Assembly (NCBI RefSeq): GCF_014204545.1
Contig: NZ_JACHLJ010000002.1
Span: forward strand, 496,001 to 560,000
Direction: 5' to 3'
DNA: 64,000 nucleotides
Source of the DNA: Brevundimonas vesicularis
GTDB lineage: Bacteria; Pseudomonadota; Alphaproteobacteria; Caulobacterales; Caulobacteraceae
The notes beneath the pieces are model-generated. The model saw only the letters and a program-made list of their open reading frames with translations, made no database searches and had not been told where the DNA came from. The number at the start of each line of letters is the position of its first letter. The first letter of the stretch is position 1. Below, piece by piece: positions 25,637 through 33,343 of this stretch. The translations under genes and the position numbers were made by a program.

Positions 25637-25657
25637 TGTCGGTCTGACACTGACAGG
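25635..25657 (+). promoter_or_regulatory. Hairpin over the metK ribosome-binding site
   Basis: CCTGTC (25635-25640) pairs with GACAGG (25652-25657). The right arm includes the first bases of the AGGAG ribosome site (25655-25659), six bases before the TTG start. The left arm would be at the very start of the predicted transcript. Confidence 0.35.
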
Positions 25658-25665
25658 AGCCTCTC

Positions 25666-26871
25666 TTGGCCGCTCGTTCTTCCTTCCTCTTCACCTCGGA
25701 AAGCGTTTCCGAAGGCCACCCCGACAAGGTCGCGGACCGCATCTCGGACACCGTCGTGGACGCCTTCCTGGCCAAGGATCCCGAGGCGCGCGTGGCGTGC
25801 GAGACCTTGGTGACGACTCAGCGCATCGTGTTGGCCGGCGAGGTTCGCGCCACCCAGCCGGGCAACACCAAAGAACAGAACGAAGCCTTCACCCAGAGCA
25901 TCATCGACAGCCTGGAGCCGCTGGTCCGCGCCGCGGTCAAGGACATCGGCTATGAGCAGGAGGGCTTCCACTGGGAGACGGCGGACTATTCCTGCTTCCT
26001 GCACGCCCAGTCGGCCGACATCGCCGTCGGCGTCGACTCGACCACCGAGAAGGACGAGGGCGCGGGCGATCAGGGCATCATGTTCGGCTATGCGTCGAAC
26101 GAGACGCCCGAGCTGATGCCGGCCACCCTGCAGTACAGCCACAACATCCTGAAGCGCCTGGCCGAGGTTCGTCACGCCGGCGGCTCGCAGCTTGAGCCCG
26201 ACGCCAAGAGCCAGGTCACGATCGAATACGAGGACGGCAAGCCGGTCCGCGCCACCTCGATCGTCCTGTCGACCCAGCACGCCAAGGGTCTGAGCTCCGA
26301 ACAGGTCGCCGAGATCGTCAAACCCTATATCCTCGAAGTGCTGCCGGAAGGCTTCACCGACGAGAACACCGTCTGGCACATCAACCCGACCGGCATCTTC
26401 GAGATCGGCGGACCGGACGGCGACGCCGGCCTGACCGGCCGTAAGATCATCGTCGACACCTACGGCGGCGCGGCGCCCCACGGCGGCGGCGCCTTCTCGG
26501 GCAAGGACCCGACCAAGGTGGACCGTTCGGCCGCCTACGCCTGCCGCTATCTGGCCAAGAACGTCGTCGCCGCCGGCCTGGCCGACCGCTGCACGATCCA
26601 GATCTCCTACGCCATCGGCGTGGCCAAGCCCCAGTCGATCCACGTCGATCTGCACGGCACCGGCAAGATTTCCGAAGCGGTGTTGGAAGACAAGATTCTG
26701 GACCTGATCGGCGGCGCCACGCCGCGTGCGATCCGCCAGCACCTGGGCCTGAACAAGCCCATCTATGCCCGCACGACCGCCTATGGCCATTTCGGCCGCG
26801 AGCCGGATGCGGACGGCGGTTTCAGCTGGGAAAAGACTGATCTGGTCGATCAGCTGAAGGCCTTGGCCTAG
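25666..26871 (+). CDS. metK: S-adenosylmethionine synthetase
   Basis: Makes SAM from methionine and ATP; 401 residues, cytoplasmic. It begins [22 protein letters not shown], has the ATP-binding motif [12 protein letters not shown] and the phosphate loop [19 protein letters not shown]. The length is normal for alphaproteobacteria. The start is TTG with a good AGGAG site, a combination that lowers translation and suits tight control. The promoter carries a palindromic operator. It converges with the pentapeptide-repeat gene, whose stop is four bases away. Confidence 0.97.
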   Translation: MAARSSFLFTSESVSEGHPDKVADRISDTVVDAFLAKDPEARVACETLVTTQRIVLAGEVRATQPGNTKEQNEAFTQSIIDSLEPLVRAAVKDIGYEQEGFHWETADYSCFLHAQSADIAVGVDSTTEKDEGAGDQGIMFGYASNETPELMPATLQYSHNILKRLAEVRHAGGSQLEPDAKSQVTIEYEDGKPVRATSIVLSTQHAKGLSSEQVAEIVKPYILEVLPEGFTDENTVWHINPTGIFEIGGPDGDAGLTGRKIIVDTYGGAAPHGGGAFSGKDPTKVDRSAAYACRYLAKNVVAAGLADRCTIQISYAIGVAKPQSIHVDLHGTGKISEAVLEDKILDLIGGATPRAIRQHLGLNKPIYARTTAYGHFGREPDADGGFSWEKTDLVDQLKALA

Positions 26872-26875
26872 GCCT

Positions 26876-28144
26876 TCAAGCGGCCTGATCGATGGTCAGG
26901 CCGCGCACGCCCGCCACATTGGCGTCGGTCAGGTCGGCCTGACGGGTCTGGGCGCCGTGCAATGTCGCACGACCCAGATCGGCGCCGGCCAGGACGGCGC
27001 GCTTCAAGTCGGCGCCCGACAGGTCCGCGCCGCGGAGCACGGCGCCAGTAAGATCGGCAGGCATCAGCCGGTCGGCGGCGATCAGAAGCGGGCCCAGTTG
27101 CGCCTCGCGCATGTCCGCTCCGTTCAGTCTCGCGCCTCGCAGGCGCGCGCCGCGCAGGTCGGCGCGCCGCAGTTTGGCTGAGCGCAGGTCGGCGTTGTCG
27201 AGCTGGGCGCCCTGCAACTGCACCCCCTCCATATCCAGGCCGTAGAAGACCGCGCCCTTGGCCGACAATGCGGTCAGGTTCAGGCCGGTGATCGACTTCA
27301 GCGGACGCAGGTCGACGCCGTTGAAGACCGAAGGCTGCCCCTCGGCTCCACCAGTCTCGCACCAGCGCGCATGTTCGCGCAGCATCTCGGCGGCGGGCAT
27401 CTTTTCCACGGACTCGCAGGACGATTTGTTGTCGGTCAGGGCGCCCTGCATATCGGCGCCGTCGGCGCGCCACATGGTCGTCTTGCAGCCCACGAGGATG
27501 GCGTCGCGCAGGTCCGCGCCCGACAGGTCCGCCCCTGACAGATCGGCGCCGGCGAGGTCGGCGCCGCGGAAATCCGCCTGTTTCAGATTGGCCCGCACAA
27601 GCTTGCAGTCCTTCATCACCGCGCCGGAGAAGTCGGCCTTCACGGCGATGACGCCGGCCATTTTGGAGCGTTGAAGATTGGCGCCGGCCAGGCAGGCGCC
27701 GCTGGCCTCGGTCTCGTCGCGGTGGCGCGGTTCGATGACCTTGAAGCCTAATCTGGCGTCGGCGGCCGCGATGGTGCCCTCGCGCAGGTCGGCCTCGAAC
27801 AGATCGGCCCCCGACAGGTCCGCCCCGCGCAGGCAGGCGCCGCGCAGGTCGGAGCGGCGCAGGCTGGCTTCGGCCAGGATCGCGTCCTGCATGTCCGCGC
27901 CGAAGAAGTTGGCGTTATCCAGCTTGGCCCCGGTCAGGTCGCAGCCTTCCAGACAGGCGGCGGCGAAATCGGCGTCGGCCAGATTGCGGCCCTTCAGGCT
28001 GAGGCCCGACAGGTCCATCCAGGCGAAGACGGCGCGCGCGCCGCCGGGTCGGGCCTGGAACAGCCGGTCGTGCCGGGCGCAGATGACGTCCAGCTCCGCC
28101 TGCGTCAGGCGCTTTCTCACGAGGGGTTCAGCGGCGAGGGCCAT
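26876..28144 (-). CDS. Pentapeptide-repeat protein
   Basis: Protein of 422 residues, largely A(D/N)LxxA pentapeptide repeats. Blocks run from about residue 50 to 130, 165 to 235 and 285 to 415, for example ADLSGADLSGADLRDA. Two non-repeat inserts separate them (about 125-155 and 235-285, the second with several Cys). The repeats build a right-handed quadrilateral beta helix. There is no signal peptide. Qnr/MfpA-type gyrase protection proteins are about half this size and uninterrupted, so that role should not be assumed. Function unknown. Confidence 0.9.
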   Translation of the reverse strand: MALAAEPLVRKRLTQAELDVICARHDRLFQARPGGARAVFAWMDLSGLSLKGRNLADADFAAACLEGCDLTGAKLDNANFFGADMQDAILAEASLRRSDLRGACLRGADLSGADLFEADLREGTIAAADARLGFKVIEPRHRDETEASGACLAGANLQRSKMAGVIAVKADFSGAVMKDCKLVRANLKQADFRGADLAGADLSGADLSGADLRDAILVGCKTTMWRADGADMQGALTDNKSSCESVEKMPAAEMLREHARWCETGGAEGQPSVFNGVDLRPLKSITGLNLTALSAKGAVFYGLDMEGVQLQGAQLDNADLRSAKLRRADLRGARLRGARLNGADMREAQLGPLLIAADRLMPADLTGAVLRGADLSGADLKRAVLAGADLGRATLHGAQTRQADLTDANVAGVRGLTIDQAA

Positions 28145-28196
28145 CGGGGCACATTACGCGCCCTGACTTAAGAAACCTTTGAACGGCGAAGCCGTC

Positions 28197-28826
28197 TCAG
28201 GCGGTCAGCAGCCCCTGGGCCTGAAGGGCCTCGGCCAGTTCCCCCGGCCCGGTCCACAGCCGGGTATAACCGGCTTCGCCCAGCCGCTTCAGCTCGGTGA
28301 CCAGATCGGCCTTGGGCGAGGCGACGAACCGGCCGTCGAAGCCGGCGCCGTCCTCGCTGATGCGCACCATCGGGCGGCCGGTTTCCAACCGATGCAGGAA
28401 ACCTTCGCACAGGGCCGCGCCCTCTTCGCACATCAGCCCGGTTTCCACGGTCAGCCCTTGCGCGCGCAGGCGCTCGGTGCCGCGTCCGGCCGCAAACGGC
28501 GACGGGTCCATACAGGCGATTACGACCCGCGCCACGCCCGCCTCGGTCAGGAAGTGGGCGCAGGACTTTCGGCCCGACGACCGGGCGCCGCAGGGTTCCA
28601 GCGTGACATAGACGGTCGAGCCGACGACGTCCGCGCCGGCGGCGGGCACGGCCTGCTCCTCGGCATGGGGACGACCGCCCGGTGCGGTGGCGGCCTGGGC
28701 GATGACCCGGCCGTCCTTGACGATGACGCAGCCGACCGCCGGGTTGGGCCAGGTCTCGCCCATGCGGCCGGTCGCCAGGGCGATCGCCTGGGCCATGAAG
28801 GCCTGGTCGGCTTCGCTCCAGCTCAT
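28197..28826 (-). CDS. RibD-like deaminase with a collapsed reductase domain
   Basis: Protein of 209 residues, against about 360 for RibD. The N-terminal deaminase domain is intact. It has zinc-binding HAEEQAV (His-Ala-Glu) and PCGARSSGRKSC, with NPAVGCVIV and MDPSPFAAGRG as in riboflavin-type pyrimidine deaminases. After residue 150 it passes from RPMVRISEDGAGFDGRF, which resembles the first strand of the RibD reductase, straight to LKRLGEAGYTRLWTGPGELAEAL, which resembles the last part. The NADPH-binding middle is missing. It overlaps gpmA by four bases (ATGA). It may be a stand-alone deaminase, with a full RibD elsewhere. Confidence 0.8.
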   Translation of the reverse strand: MSWSEADQAFMAQAIALATGRMGETWPNPAVGCVIVKDGRVIAQAATAPGGRPHAEEQAVPAAGADVVGSTVYVTLEPCGARSSGRKSCAHFLTEAGVARVVIACMDPSPFAAGRGTERLRAQGLTVETGLMCEEGAALCEGFLHRLETGRPMVRISEDGAGFDGRFVASPKADLVTELKRLGEAGYTRLWTGPGELAEALQAQGLLTA

Positions 28827-29536
28827 GATGCGGTCGGCAATGTCTCGGCGCGAGCGGCGTCGAGGTAGCGGGCTGCGGTCGGCTTCAGATTCGCGTCGAG
28901 ATCGATCTCCAGCGGATTTCCCGTGGGGATTTCGACGCCGACGATCTCATCGTCCGGCACGCCGAACAGCAGTTTGACGATGGCGCGCAGGGAGTTTCCG
29001 TGGGCGGCGATCAGCACGTCCCCGCCCGCCTTCAGGCGCGGCGCAATCTCGGCGTCCCAATAGGGCTTCACCCGGTCCAGCGTGGTCTTCAGGCTTTCGG
29101 TGTCGGGTATGGCCTTGCCGGCGTAGCGGGGGTCGGCGTTGAAATCGAACTCGCCGCCCGGCGCCAGCGGGGGTGGCGGCACATCATAGCTGCGGCGCCA
29201 AATCTTGACCTGGTCCTCGCCGTGCTTCTGCGCCGTCTCGGCCTTGTTCAGACCCGTCAGACCGCCGTAGTGGCGCTCGTTCAGCCGCCAGTCCTCGATC
29301 ACCGGCACATCGGTCAGGCCCGCCGACTGCAACGCCAAGGCGCCGGTGCGCTGGGCGCGCGTCAGGACCGAGGTGAACATCACCGCCGGCTTGAACCCGG
29401 CCTCGGCGATCAGTTCGCCGCCGCGACGCGCCTGGGCCTCGCCCTCAGCCGTCAGATCGACGTCGACCCAGCCGGTGAAGCGGTTCTCGAGGTTCCACTG
29501 GCTCTGGCCGTGGCGGAGCAGGATCAGGCGCGGCAT
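28823..29536 (-). CDS. gpmA: 2,3-bisphosphoglycerate-dependent phosphoglycerate mutase
   Basis: Interconverts 3- and 2-phosphoglycerate in glycolysis; 237 residues. The catalytic phospho-His is in LLRHGQSQWN (His9), the acid/base Glu in NERHYGGLTGLNK, and the second His in AAHGNSLRAIVK. It is followed on the same strand by the RibD-like gene with a four-base overlap, although the two have no obvious metabolic link. Confidence 0.97.
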   Translation of the reverse strand: MPRLILLRHGQSQWNLENRFTGWVDVDLTAEGEAQARRGGELIAEAGFKPAVMFTSVLTRAQRTGALALQSAGLTDVPVIEDWRLNERHYGGLTGLNKAETAQKHGEDQVKIWRRSYDVPPPPLAPGGEFDFNADPRYAGKAIPDTESLKTTLDRVKPYWDAEIAPRLKAGGDVLIAAHGNSLRAIVKLLFGVPDDEIVGVEIPTGNPLEIDLDANLKPTAARYLDAARAETLPTAS

Positions 29537-29653
29537 TCGGTCGGTCCTTCGAAATACGGCCTTTCGGGGTAGGACGCCCTCCGAAGTCGGTCAAGGCTCG
29601 CGGGCCTCGCCATCGCTTGTCGCGCCGCGCAGGTCGGGGTAACGATCGGATCG

Positions 29654-29731
29654 ATGTCCGACCGTCTTTTCTTTCCCCTGGCGCTCGCCGCCGCCGTCAT
29701 GATGATCGCGCTGGCGACCGTCTGGCCCTGA
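29654..29731 (+). CDS. Tiny single-helix membrane peptide
   Basis: A 25-codon frame from ATG to TGA encodes MSDRLFFPLALAAAVMMIAL followed by ATVWP, one hydrophobic helix with a charged N-terminus. Similar RLFFPLA...ALVWP peptides are widespread as small hypothetical proteins in alphaproteobacteria, usually with a longer C-terminal tail; here the frame stops right after VWP. GGGG stands upstream as a possible ribosome site. It lies between gpmA and the receptor gene, both on the other strand. Too short for most gene finders. Confidence 0.5.
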   Translation: MSDRLFFPLALAAAVMMIALATVWP

Positions 29732-29735
29732 TCCG

Positions 29736-32279
29736 TTAGAAGAGGATCTTGCGCAGATTGATGCGGAAGACGCGCCCCTGCGGGTCCAGATAGTCGCGCT
29801 GATAGTTGACCGGCCTCTGACCGTCGCTGCTGGTCACCGAGACGCGGTCGTCAAAGATGTTCTGAACGCCGAAGCCGATCCGCGTGCCCTTCAGGAACGG
29901 GAAGCGTTCGACCCATGACGTGCGTTGGGTCAAATCGGCGAAGGCGAACAGATTGACCGTGGTCCGTCCCGAGAAGTCCAGATCGGGCGAGCCCAGCGCG
30001 TCGCCGTTGACCGTCGTGCCCGAGCGCCAGTTGGCGTTGACGAAGGCGCCCACGCCGTTTCTGGACAGGCCGGTCTGAAGCTGAACCTCATGGCGCGACT
30101 GACCGCCCGAGCCGGAGATGGAATCGCCGTCCAGCAGGTCCAGCGGCGCCAGACCGTCGCGAATGGTGACCTCGTCCTGGACACGCCAGGTGTGGGTCAG
30201 CGACAGGTTGAAGATGCCTTGGCCAGGCTGCATTCCCGATCCCCGCCCGCCGCGCATCCGCCCGCCTCCGCCGGGGCCGCCCGGGCCTCCCATCATCATC
30301 ATGCCGCCGCCGCCCGGACCGCCACCAGGACCGCCGCGTCCGCCCGGACCCCGACCGCCCGCGGCCGCGGGGTTGGGCTTGCCGAACGGGCGCGAGAAGT
30401 TGAAGCCCCACTGAACGTCCTGCTGCTCGCGCTTGAAGAAGTTCAGCGGACGGGCGTCGATGGACACCAGATTGCCGTCCGCATCGCGAACGAACCGATC
30501 CGGCAGGGCCGCTTCCAGATCCGGAGTGATGGCTGGGAAGCTGGAGATTTCGTTGTCCGCCTCGGTGCGGGTGTAGGCCAGGTTCAGGCGGAAATCCTTG
30601 TCCGACACCGGCTGCCAATTCATGCCCAGCTTCAGGATGCGCCGATCCTCGGCCTGCAGATTGGGATCGCCGCCGGTGATGCGGTTGATCTCGACGGTCT
30701 GGCCGGTGCGGAAGTCGAAGACCGGCGTATTCGGCGTCCCCACCGTCGGGTCGTTCAACTGCTGGACCGTCGGGGCCTTGCCCTCGTCGGAATAGTTGGC
30801 CGAGAAGGACAGCCGCTCGACCGGCGACCAGTTCAGCCCGGCCCCGACCGAAGATACGCCGCCGAAGTCTGACAGTTCTTGGTAAGCCAGGTTCAGATTG
30901 GCCGACAGGTCGCCGATCTTGGGTAGGACGCCGCGCTCGACGTTGGAGATCGGCAGGTCGAAGTTGGCCTGGACGCTGCCCGAGTTGCGCGACTGCGACC
31001 GATCCACGGCCACGCCCGATCGCAGGCTCTCGGAATCCAGTGATTGATAACCGGCCCCCACCTTGAAGGTCGAGGTGATGTCGCCGGCCGGCAGCTCATA
31101 GGGACGCCCGTTCAGCACCAGTTCCGCCGTCGCCGTCTGGGCCACCGAGTTGGCGGTGTCGCGCGGCCTCACCACAGCCCGGTCGGTCAGGTCGCCGAAC
31201 GGATTGACCGTCAGATCGCCCTCGATCAGATCCTGCAGCGCATCCGCATCGACGCCACGCCCCGTCGTGGTGTCGGTCTCGACACGGCTGTATTCGCCCG
31301 TCGCCGTCCAGCGCCAATCGCCGACATAGCCGTCGAACACCGTGCCCAGCTCAGCGGTACGGGTATCGGTCTTGCGCGTCAGGGCGCCGGGCAGGTCCAG
31401 ATAGCTGAACAGGTTCACGTCCTGGCCGGTCGGCGAGAACGGATTGGTCCCCGGCACGGTCAGCTGAACATTGGGCAGGCCTTGGTAGCTGAAGCTGTTG
31501 GAGTCCTCCACGCTGCCGCTCAGCGTCATGCCGACCTTGTCGTTCAGGTCGTGCTTGTAAGTCCCCGACACCGACAGCTCGTCCGTCTTGGGCAGCAGGG
31601 TGCGATAGGCGTTGGCCAGTTCGCTGTCGCCGCCCGCCGTCGTGCTGCGGTCGATGTCGCGCTCGGTCTCGAACAGGGTGTTGGAGGTCGTGCCGTTGAT
31701 ATCGACTGACCAACGGTCGGACCCGGCGATGCGCAGGACGTTATTCTCGCTGGCGGTGGTCGTGCGACCGCCCTGCTCTGGCCGGCTGACGTTGACCGAG
31801 GCGGTCAGGGACTTGAAGTCCGCCTTCAGCACGATGTTCACCACCCGCTGATTGGCGCTGTAGCCATAGGACAGCGCGGTCTCTTCCGGCAGGACGTCGA
31901 ACCGGTCGATGGCCTCGGGCGGAATCCCGCGGATCTCGCGGAAGCCCGAGATACGCCGCCCGTTGACCAGGAAGACCGGAGACCCGCCGCGCGCGCTGCG
32001 GGTCTGGGCCTCCAGCAGGGTGATCAGTTCGCCGATATTGGTCGCGCCGAACGCCTGGATCTGGGCGGTATCGTAGGAGACGATCGGTTCCTGCCCGCCC
32101 AGGGCCACCCCGCGCCGCGCCGCCGTCACTTCCACGTCCGGCAGAACGACCGTCGGCTCGTCCTGCTGGACCTGCGCCTGGGCTTCGACAGGTTGAGCCT
32201 CGGTGGTTTGGGCCTGAACAGGCTGGACGACACCGGCGGCGGGGGCCAGCGCAAGCAGGAGAAGCGCGGTCTGGGTCAT
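29736..32279 (-). CDS. TonB-dependent receptor with Gly/Met-rich insert
   Basis: Outer membrane receptor of 847 residues. It has a signal peptide (1-23), a proline/glutamine-rich linker (VQAQTTEAQPVEAQAQVQQ), a plug domain (about 48-155, VFLVNGRRISGFREIRGIP and NIVLK) and a beta barrel ending in FRINLRKILF with terminal Phe, as needed for barrel assembly. Around residues 645-690 a low-complexity segment of glycine, arginine, proline and four methionines in a row interrupts the barrel, probably as a surface or periplasmic loop. The substrate is unknown, and no TonB or transport gene is adjacent. Confidence 0.88.
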   Translation of the reverse strand: MTQTALLLLALAPAAGVVQPVQAQTTEAQPVEAQAQVQQDEPTVVLPDVEVTAARRGVALGGQEPIVSYDTAQIQAFGATNIGELITLLEAQTRSARGGSPVFLVNGRRISGFREIRGIPPEAIDRFDVLPEETALSYGYSANQRVVNIVLKADFKSLTASVNVSRPEQGGRTTTASENNVLRIAGSDRWSVDINGTTSNTLFETERDIDRSTTAGGDSELANAYRTLLPKTDELSVSGTYKHDLNDKVGMTLSGSVEDSNSFSYQGLPNVQLTVPGTNPFSPTGQDVNLFSYLDLPGALTRKTDTRTAELGTVFDGYVGDWRWTATGEYSRVETDTTTGRGVDADALQDLIEGDLTVNPFGDLTDRAVVRPRDTANSVAQTATAELVLNGRPYELPAGDITSTFKVGAGYQSLDSESLRSGVAVDRSQSRNSGSVQANFDLPISNVERGVLPKIGDLSANLNLAYQELSDFGGVSSVGAGLNWSPVERLSFSANYSDEGKAPTVQQLNDPTVGTPNTPVFDFRTGQTVEINRITGGDPNLQAEDRRILKLGMNWQPVSDKDFRLNLAYTRTEADNEISSFPAITPDLEAALPDRFVRDADGNLVSIDARPLNFFKREQQDVQWGFNFSRPFGKPNPAAAGGRGPGGRGGPGGGPGGGGMMMMGGPGGPGGGGRMRGGRGSGMQPGQGIFNLSLTHTWRVQDEVTIRDGLAPLDLLDGDSISGSGGQSRHEVQLQTGLSRNGVGAFVNANWRSGTTVNGDALGSPDLDFSGRTTVNLFAFADLTQRTSWVERFPFLKGTRIGFGVQNIFDDRVSVTSSDGQRPVNYQRDYLDPQGRVFRINLRKILF

Positions 32280-32618
32280 GGAACGACGATCCGGGAGATG
32301 ATTTCAGCCCTTGTCAGGACGCGACAAACATGGCCGTAAAACGACACAATTCATGAACAAAGTGAAAGCGTTGCGTACTTTCAACACGACGCAAAAACCT
32401 GCGACGGAAAGTCCGCTAAAGCGCGTTAAAGCCTGTTGGGTTGCGTTCCGAAGGTAACGCGCAAGGCGCGCTCAAACTGACGTCTTGGCCCAACCTCGGA
32501 GTCCAGCGATGAAGACTCCGCGTTGACCGCCTCCGGGCTTTCGGCTATAGGCCCGCCCTCTTGAGATTTCCGCGCCGTGGACGTGTGCTCCGCGGCGTTT
32601 TCCGTTCGAAGGTTTGAC
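32280..32618. other. Divergent intergenic region between the TonB receptor and rpsT
   Basis: The left part (32280-32480) should carry the receptor promoter on the minus strand, but I could not choose one. The right part holds the rpsT promoter (32523-32551) with two GANTC sites in front. No open frame of interest. Confidence 0.6.
32499..32551 (+). promoter_or_regulatory. rpsT promoter with two GANTC sites
   Basis: TTGACC (32523-32528) and TATAGG (32546-32551) with a 17-base spacer. GAGTC (32499-32503) and GACTC (32514-32518) lie just upstream, the second four bases before the -35; with flanking bases GGAGTCC and GACTCC they form a loose inverted pair. Confidence 0.7.
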
Positions 32619-32888
32619 ATGGCCAACAACCCCGGCGCCCGCAAGGCGATCCGCAAGATCGAAGCGCGTACCGAAGTGAACAAGGCGCGCCGCTCGCGCG
32701 TCCGCACCTATCTGCGCAAGTTCCAGGAAGCTCTGGCCGGCGGCGACGCCGCCGTCGCCAAGACCGCCTTCATCGAGGCTCAGTCCGAGCTGATGCGCGC
32801 CGTCTCCAAGGGCGTCGTTCACAAGAACACCGGCTCGCGCAAGGTCTCGCGCCTGGCCGCCCAGCTGAAGAAGCTGTCGGCCGCCTGA
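32619..32888 (+). CDS. rpsT: 30S ribosomal protein S20
   Basis: Small-subunit protein of 89 residues. It starts [27 protein letters not shown], a typical S20 helix rich in Arg/Lys, and ends in [18 protein letters not shown]. The start is fixed by the family. It is a single-gene unit with its own promoter and an intrinsic terminator at 32959. It lies immediately before dnaA, as in Caulobacter. Confidence 0.98.
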   Translation: MANNPGARKAIRKIEARTEVNKARRSRVRTYLRKFQEALAGGDAAVAKTAFIEAQSELMRAVSKGVVHKNTGSRKVSRLAAQLKKLSAA

Positions 32889-32958
32889 GCCAAAATTAAT
32901 CCAGCAGCGGACGGAGCAGCTGTCGCTGTTTCGTTGTGGGATTGTAAAGCAATATCAA

Positions 32959-32990
32959 CGGCGAAGGCGCGCAAGCTCCTTCGCCGTTTT
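32959..32990 (+). terminator. Intrinsic terminator of rpsT
   Basis: CGGCGAAGG and CCTTCGCCG form a perfect 9-bp stem with a 10-base loop, followed by TTTT. Confidence 0.85.
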
Positions 32991-33077
32991 GCGTTGTGTC
33001 GCTAACTGTCAAAATCGAACACACTGATCGTCGAGCCATGATCCGGCCGAAATTCCAAGCGGTGTCAGGGTTTGGCG

Positions 33078-33146
33078 GAGTCAAACAATTTAACTGCGAA
33101 TCGACCAACGAATCAGCGTTGACCCACCCGGCTCGCGGCGTAAGTT
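33078..33146 (+). promoter_or_regulatory. dnaA promoter with three GANTC methylation sites
   Basis: TTGACC (33119-33124) and TAAGTT (33141-33146) with a 16-base spacer. GAGTC (33078-33082), GAATC (33098-33102) and GAATC (33110-33114) precede it, the last four bases before the -35. In Caulobacter, CcrM methylation of GANTC at the dnaA promoter raises its transcription and ties it to fork passage. The same logic is likely here. Confidence 0.65.
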
Positions 33147-33244
33147 TTGGCCTCTAACGCACTTCCATCCCAGCACGGATGAAGACGGCGCGAGGCCTAT
33201 GTTTCGCGTCGGCGGGAGATGTCTGTTCAGAGGTTAGACCCCGT

Positions 33245-33265
33245 CCGAAAAGCATCGCTTTTCGG
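33245..33265 (+). promoter_or_regulatory. Hairpin in the dnaA leader
   Basis: CCGAAAAGC and GCTTTTCGG pair perfectly over 9 bp with a three-base loop, about 80 bases before the dnaA start. No T run follows. In Caulobacter the dnaA leader affects translation under starvation; whether this hairpin does so is inference. Confidence 0.5.
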
Positions 33266-33343
33266 CGCAGGAGAAGTCGTCCCTGAACCATCGCCCTGAA
33301 GCGCGGAAGGTCGGAATGGTTCTTCTAAGGTGGGCGGGCAAAG

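Larger units (their letters stand above)
32889..33343. other. Intergenic region rpsT-dnaA
   Basis: Holds in order the rpsT terminator (32959-32990), three GANTC sites (33078-33114), the dnaA promoter (33119-33146) and a leader of about 190 bases with a strong hairpin (33245-33265). I saw no cluster of TTATCCACA-type DnaA boxes and no AT-rich unwinding stretch, so this is probably not the origin. Confidence 0.65.

Noticed and set aside
25506-25665. SAM-II or other known SAM riboswitch before metK
   Set aside because: The predicted promoter leaves a leader of about 25 bases and I could not find the SAM-II pseudoknot core. The palindrome fits a protein operator better.
26857-26878. Terminator between metK and the pentapeptide-repeat gene
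   Set aside because: AAGGCC...GGCCTT is present over the two stop codons, but the stem is short and there is no T run on either strand.
32889-33343. Chromosomal replication origin next to dnaA
   Set aside because: No cluster of DnaA boxes and no AT-rich unwinding element are visible; the features present are promoter and leader elements. In Caulobacter the origin is near but not directly before dnaA.
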